Both the position numbers and the translations under genes were made by a program. From Mytilus trossulus (lineage: Eukaryota; Mollusca; Bivalvia; Mytilida; Mytilidae), in assembly GCF_036588685.1 (NCBI RefSeq), contig NC_086378.1:72185127-72249126 (forward strand): DNA of 64,000 nt, given 5' to 3'. Positions 59,346-64,000 of this stretch are shown piece after piece. How positions within the stretch are numbered: the first letter of the stretch is position 1; each line of letters opens with the position of its first letter. The notes under the pieces were generated by a model. It had not been told where the DNA came from. It searched no databases and saw only the letters and a program-made list of their open reading frames with translations.

Positions 59346-60044
59346 TGAAATATATTATGATATATGCGAAAGATACGTCATGGATACATCATCGAAATAA
59401 ACTTGTTTTGTAACTACTAATATCAACCTTTATTTACTATTTTGATTTGAACTTAAATCAGTTTAAAATTGTTTGACCCACAATGTTTACCGGAAACTTC
59501 ACCGATCAACAAAAAATAAATTGATGTACGATGTTGAGGGGTTATCATGAAAACAAATTCCCTAAACGAAATCGATGTAAGAGTTTTACCTTGATGCACA
59601 TAAATGCATAACTAGAGCTCTGATGGAAAATTTTCTCATTGGCAATCATACCTCATCATTTTAAGTTGACAAATAAAGAAACAACGAGATATTGTAGACT
59701 ATGATTATGTTCAGAAGAATGATTCGCGTAGTGATATACGGATAGACAAACAATATTTTGAGTTGCAATCATAACCTTTTTTTCATGTTTTATCTTTATG
59801 TTTCTATTATATAAGATACCAGTTTGCGGGTGTGGGCACATTTGTGTATGATTGACTGGTTCATGACATATTTGTATAAAATGTTCTGGCACATGGCATT
59901 ATTAGTATGCATAGGCTTTTGATTTTTGGCACACAGGGGCAATACACCGGGATAATGTGTTGCTTATTATTACAAAAATGAATGATAAAGGTAAGTGCGT
60001 TGACATATTACGTATCTTGTTGGTAATCATCTCAAGTCACATCA

Positions 60045-60185
60045 ATAGAATTAGGAATGGAAATGGGGAATGTATCAAAGAGACAACAACCCGACCATAG
60101 AACAAAGGTCACCAACAGGTCTTCAATGTAACGAGAAATTCCCAAACCCGGAGGCGTCCTTCAGCTGGCCCCTAAACAAATATAT
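60045..60185 (-). repeat. Interspersed repeat (CTCCGGG...type), inverted copy
   Basis: Reverse complement of the block at 7990-8145 and 31975-32110. Confidence 0.7.
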
Positions 60186-60329
60186 ACTAGTTCAGAGAAA
60201 ATGAACACTCAAGTACTTTCAAATATGGAAACCTTTATTATACCAAACTGTTTCGACTTGCACGTGTTTGGAATATAATGGAATTAGGTGTGAGAGGTTA
60301 ATCTAGCTTCTTGTATACTATCAGGTTGA

Positions 60330-60490
60330 ATACCCCTTTATCTGCATATGACAATCCCTGTACTAATTCAGTAATATGACAGTTACTATTCATTCGTTTG
60401 GTGTGTTTGAGCTTTTGATTGTCCCATTTAATAACTTAAAGGGACTTTTCATTTTACTCGGAGTTACTTTTTTTGTGATTTTACTTTTTG
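60330..60490 (+). repeat. Dispersed repeat fragment
   Basis: ATATGACAGTTACTATTCATTCG...GTTTGAGCTTTTGATTG...CTCGGAGTTACTTTTTTTGTG, the same family as the pieces at 48340-48480, 53180-53240 and 62705-62830. Confidence 0.55.
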
Positions 60491-62704
60491 GAGTCAATTA
60501 TGAGATTCATATCGGCAACATTCATTTAAATACTTTTGCTATACTGGCTACATTTTTGATAAGTAAACACGCTCGCATAGAAACTGTCAAGAAATATGTT
60601 CATTAATCCTTTCAATACTATTGCTGTAAGCATTTTGTGACACGGTTTCATATAGGATTGTTTTTGTTATGGCCGCCAGTTTGATCTATACGGTACTACT
60701 CAGATGATAAATTTCATTGAATGTTAAAATTTTTCACCAATTTTTTCAAATGTAAATTGTTATAAGTGTCCTATATTGCAAGGTTATTACTGAACTTATA
60801 ACTACAAGAAGAGAAGATTTGTTTGAGACATTACGATCGCTATGTTTGTTCTACACGCTCTAACGTTCGGAGATATGTCGGAGTAAGTGAATTTTGAAAG
60901 ATAAACGTAATTATTGTCGTTGCAATTTGAAAATATTCATGATCATCAGTGTTAGGTAAATCGTATTATCTTCTTTTTTTTTTTTACGTTAGATGTATGT
61001 GGCTTTTATTTAAAATTTCTTCTAGTATAGTCAATACACTTCCTTTTGTTTATAAAACCTTCACTTTTTGGATTGAGCATTTAACATGAGGTTCAGTCCA
61101 AAGTACATGGTTAATCATTCTGCATTTTAAATGATTTATCATCTAATTGTATTGTTTTATGTGTTGTTAAAATATGTTATTCAAATTAGGTCCGATCAAA
61201 ATGAAGTCTTTAATTGTCCATTGTTTATAAGTTTAGTCGTACAAATGTGTTTTACCCAAACTCTTGTTAACGCACTGTGTTTTAGTTGTGTAACCATAAG
61301 ACAAAAATTGAAATATAAAATATGAAACAGTGAATGCCTTCATTATATTCAAATCACCGAAAATGGGGGATAAGAATACAGTTATTTTATTTTAACCCGA
61401 ACATTCTGTATGTGACTATCCCAAAGGAAGTACCATGGATTAAAATTGTCAATTTTTATGTCATTTAGTCTCTGGTAGAAAATTGTATCATTGGCAATCA
61501 TTCCTCATCTTTTTCCGACGTAGTCCCGACGTAGTCGGTATAGTTTCGGTTTTTGCACTTTAAACTTAAGGACGCTTCACTATGACAACAGACTACGCAT
61601 GCTCGAAAATCCTTTCTGTGATTGGACAAAATGCTGTACTGGTGGGTGATTTGGTTGTGTTTGAAGAAACGTCTCGAAAATTATATCGTGATGGAAAGCA
61701 AGTTAAAAACTATAAATATTTGAACTAGATCTTACAAAGATTTATATTTTTATTAAAATAATTGTTTCTCCAATAGATCTTTGCATCAATGACAGCTGTT
61801 TATTCGGGACAATGATATAATTATATAATTTTTAATGTAAACTTTGTTGTACGAACGTACATGACTTTTAGAACGCACCTACGCATGTGAAATTTCCGCG
61901 GGGTTTTGGTGAATGTAAACAGAAAGAAACTACTTATACTACCAATAGTTTCTAGCTTTGTTAACTATGAATTAAGTTTAATGTAAACAGTAGTAAATGT
62001 ATATTTGTTTCTTTATATTTGCACTAGATTTTTTGACAAATAAAACTTTTAGGTGTCATCACAATATTCTTATATATTATTGCCTTAATATAACAAGCCT
62101 TAGTAAAGAATTTCTTGTAGTTACATTCAGATGGAGATTTTATTAAAGAGGTTCTGCATCATTAAGTCATTGTGCTTCTGAAGGTTATTGAAATGATAGT
62201 TTTAAAATACATGTATACTCAAATTTAAAAACGTCGGATATCTTTTTTAAAGATAGTTCTTGTTTTATATTTGGTGCATGTATATATATGATGCAGATAT
62301 TTGATAATTTACATTAGTCTGCTGTTCTCTGCTTAACATTTGATTAGTCAGTTCGAAGGTTTTGGTCTGCATAATTGCACATAGGTAGTGTATGAAATGA
62401 TATTGATTACTTACAGGAACGTTATTCAGCAAAACAAGCGTTGTTGACATACTACAATTATCCCCTATCTCCTTATTGGAAAAGAAAACCATAAAATACA
62501 CCTTTCAAAGGACACAGCTGCTTGTCAATCAAATCAAAAGAAGACAAGAATTGATATCCGAGTAAACATAGTACCAGGACTATAGCACATCAGTTGTATT
62601 CATTCATAATATGGTAAGATCTGCGGGAAATCATCCTGCACACTATATACAGTTTACATTTTAAGATCACTTATCTAAATAACACAATCGAATTCAATCT
62701 TTGC
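60491..62704. other. Intergenic sequence, no gene seen
   Basis: AT-rich. A repeat tail lies at about 61464-61514. No coding signal on either strand. Confidence 0.45.
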
Positions 62705-62830
62705 CTGTACCCAGTCAGAAATGTGACATTTCCATTCGTTTAATGTGTGTTAGCGTTTGATTTTACCATTTGACTAAGGAAGTTCCGTTTTGAATATTTC
62801 TCGGAGTTCGGTATTTTTTTTTTATTTGAC
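62705..62830 (+). repeat. Dispersed repeat fragment
   Basis: CCCAGTCAGAAATGTGACATTT...CTCGGAGTTCGGTATTTTTT, same family as at 60330. Confidence 0.5.
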
Positions 62831-62980
62831 TTTTTTAAGACAAACAAAATTAACTGTAGCGAAAAATAATTTTCTTTTTCCCTTCTATTTTTTATTTTCA
62901 TCTTATACTAGAATAATTAGTACATTATATTAAAATATTTTGTATGGTCTGACAGAAATATAACAAAAGTTAAAATTTAC

Positions 62981-64000
62981 TTAATTCATACAATCGAACT
63001 TCAAAAATGGTTTCATATCTGAATCAGAAGCACCATTATATGAATCAACGTACATATGAGGATAATCGGATGTGACTTTTATCATCCCAGAACATTCCTT
63101 ATACCTTGATTGCGATACCAGACAACTTGGTTTACACAGTTTACCATAGGAGTCGTATGCTCTTACAAATGCTTTTGTTTCTCCAGACACTGGATTCTCA
63201 AAGGCAATACTACCAACTGATTCAGAAGTGAGTGTTCGTTCGTCTACAGTAATGTATTCCGTATGTCTACCACGATAGGAGAATCCATCAGTTTGAAATG
63301 TTATGTTGAATGTCCTTTGATTTTGGTCTAGTGTATGTAGTTTGTCATGTTTGTTTGTAATTGCAATTGGGGCCACAGCCCAATTGTCTAAGTTATATGG
63401 GATCCAATTTAATGAATTATTATTTCCCATCTCTTGTCTCAGATGCATATCTATATCAAAAGTAATTCTGACATTATTACTTGCAAACCTTTGATCAATT
63501 GATCTACGTTGACGACTCTTAGTTCTAGGATCTACGATACGTGCTTTAAATTTTCGTGTAAGTTTTGGAGCCTTGTTAGCTCTAGTTTTCTGTTGGTCTA
63601 CTTTTAAATCAAATCCGGAGGGAACTCCTCCTTCACTATCAGCTGCAGGTCCGGCTAAGGTTCGAATATTGGGGTTTATATTTCTAACAGGTTCTACAGT
63701 TTGAACACTCTGTGGTATTCTAATCTTTCGCCCACCCTGGTACCAGTTTCTAACACTTTTAAATCCATCTTCATTCCTAAAATCGTATCTAGATCTTGCA
63801 ACACATGCCCTCTTCTTTCTATCACAAAATAAAAATCCTTTTTTCGCTCTTCCACAATTATTTTTACAAGACGGAGCAGGTTCATATCTGTAAATGTTAC
63901 GTGTAAATGAGTTACTGTATCCATCACTATTTTTTTTTGGTGGTTTCAAATTATCCATAATTCTACTTGGTGAATGGTACGTGTCAGTTGTTGGTGGATA
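62981..64000 (-). CDS. Second tyrosinase gene, C-terminal part of last exon (cut by window edge)
   Basis: The frame is open from the window edge (reading 'YPPTTDTYHSPSRIMDN') to the stop at 62981. It aligns along its length with the C-terminal region of the tyrosinase at 49702-50700: the Cys-rich 'CKNNCGRAKKGFLFC', 'RSRYDFR', 'APKLTRKFKARIVDPR', 'RGRHTEYITVDERTLTSESV' and 'ETKAFVRAYDSYGKLC', ending 'MKPFLKFDCMN'. No stop or frameshift is seen here. The copper-binding exons must lie at higher coordinates outside the window. Same strand and order as the damaged gene, so a tandem duplicate. A polyadenylation signal candidate (TTTATT on plus) is near 62890. Confidence 0.88.
   Translation of the reverse strand, partial: YPPTTDTYHSPSRIMDNLKPPKKNSDGYSNSFTRNIYRYEPAPSCKNNCGRAKKGFLFCDRKKRACVARSRYDFRNEDGFKSVRNWYQGGRKIRIPQSVQTVEPVRNINPNIRTLAGPAADSEGGVPSGFDLKVDQQKTRANKAPKLTRKFKARIVDPRTKSRQRRSIDQRFASNNVRITFDIDMHLRQEMGNNNSLNWIPYNLDNWAVAPIAITNKHDKLHTLDQNQRTFNITFQTDGFSYRGRHTEYITVDERTLTSESVGSIAFENPVSGETKAFVRAYDSYGKLCKPSCLVSQSRYKECSGMIKVTSDYPHMYVDSYNGASDSDMKPFLKFDCMN

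Noticed and set aside
59212-59400. A 62-codon hydrophobic ORF resembling a membrane protein
   Set aside because: It lies in the 3' repeat following the RT remnant, and its hydrophobicity comes from T-rich DNA.

Overview
This is eukaryotic nuclear DNA: strongly AT-rich, intron-bearing and packed with transposable elements. It most likely comes from a marine bivalve, and a Mytilus-type mussel fits best. The evidence is a pair of mollusc-type secreted tyrosinase genes, a tRNA-derived SINE body of molluscan type, and several short repeats that I recognise from memory as common in mussel genomes. No species can be proved from the window alone.

Layout. Positions 1-3.6 kb hold a tandem array, a double hairpin and a local 273-bp direct duplication. 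Positions 3.57-12.56 kb are one copy of a 9-kb segmental duplication whose partner lies at 27.42-36.40 kb. Each copy carries, on the minus strand, a TATA box, a short 5' exon and a first coding exon of a small secreted protein, plus a broken LINE reverse transcriptase on the plus strand. Position 12.57-20.58 kb is an 8.0-kb DNA transposon with terminal inverted repeats and an AT target duplication, of ISL2EU type. It has an open four-exon gene for a SAP-SWIM-YqaJ nuclease-PHD protein (+) and a broken THAP-DDE transposase (-). Position 21.7-24.9 kb holds two near-identical 435-bp MITEs, a hairpin MITE, a foldback element, and an exon (24.05-24.50 kb) that fits in phase as the last exon of the secreted-protein gene starting at 30.9 kb.

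Positions 25.3-26.5 kb and 35.9-37.4 kb are decayed LINE fragments. Position 40.59-42.82 kb is a 2.2-kb near-perfect palindromic insertion with a 6-bp target duplication, studded with ACGCGT motifs and enclosing the 3' end of a retroelement ORF. Position 43.1-47.06 kb is a near full-length but mutated endonuclease/reverse-transcriptase LINE. Position 49.7-56.35 kb is a tyrosinase gene on the minus strand (TATA box, 5' non-coding exon, three coding exons, all copper-ligand motifs) with one frameshift and one premature stop. Its upstream region carries a 50-bp minisatellite with CRE-like and E-box-like motifs. Position 56.7-62.7 kb is repeats (SINE, Penelope-like RT remnant). Position 62.98-64.0 kb is the last exon of a second, open tyrosinase gene that continues beyond the window.

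How the parts relate. The host content is a same-strand cluster of secreted proteins: two tyrosinases, and a small exported basic Tyr/Arg-rich protein that shares an 'APxIxxRFK...DPR' segment with the tyrosinase C-terminal region. In mussels such oxidases act on tyrosine-rich shell or byssal proteins, but this role is inferred from the family. Most of the remaining sequence is mobile elements, and they appear to have shaped the locus by duplication, truncation and insertion.
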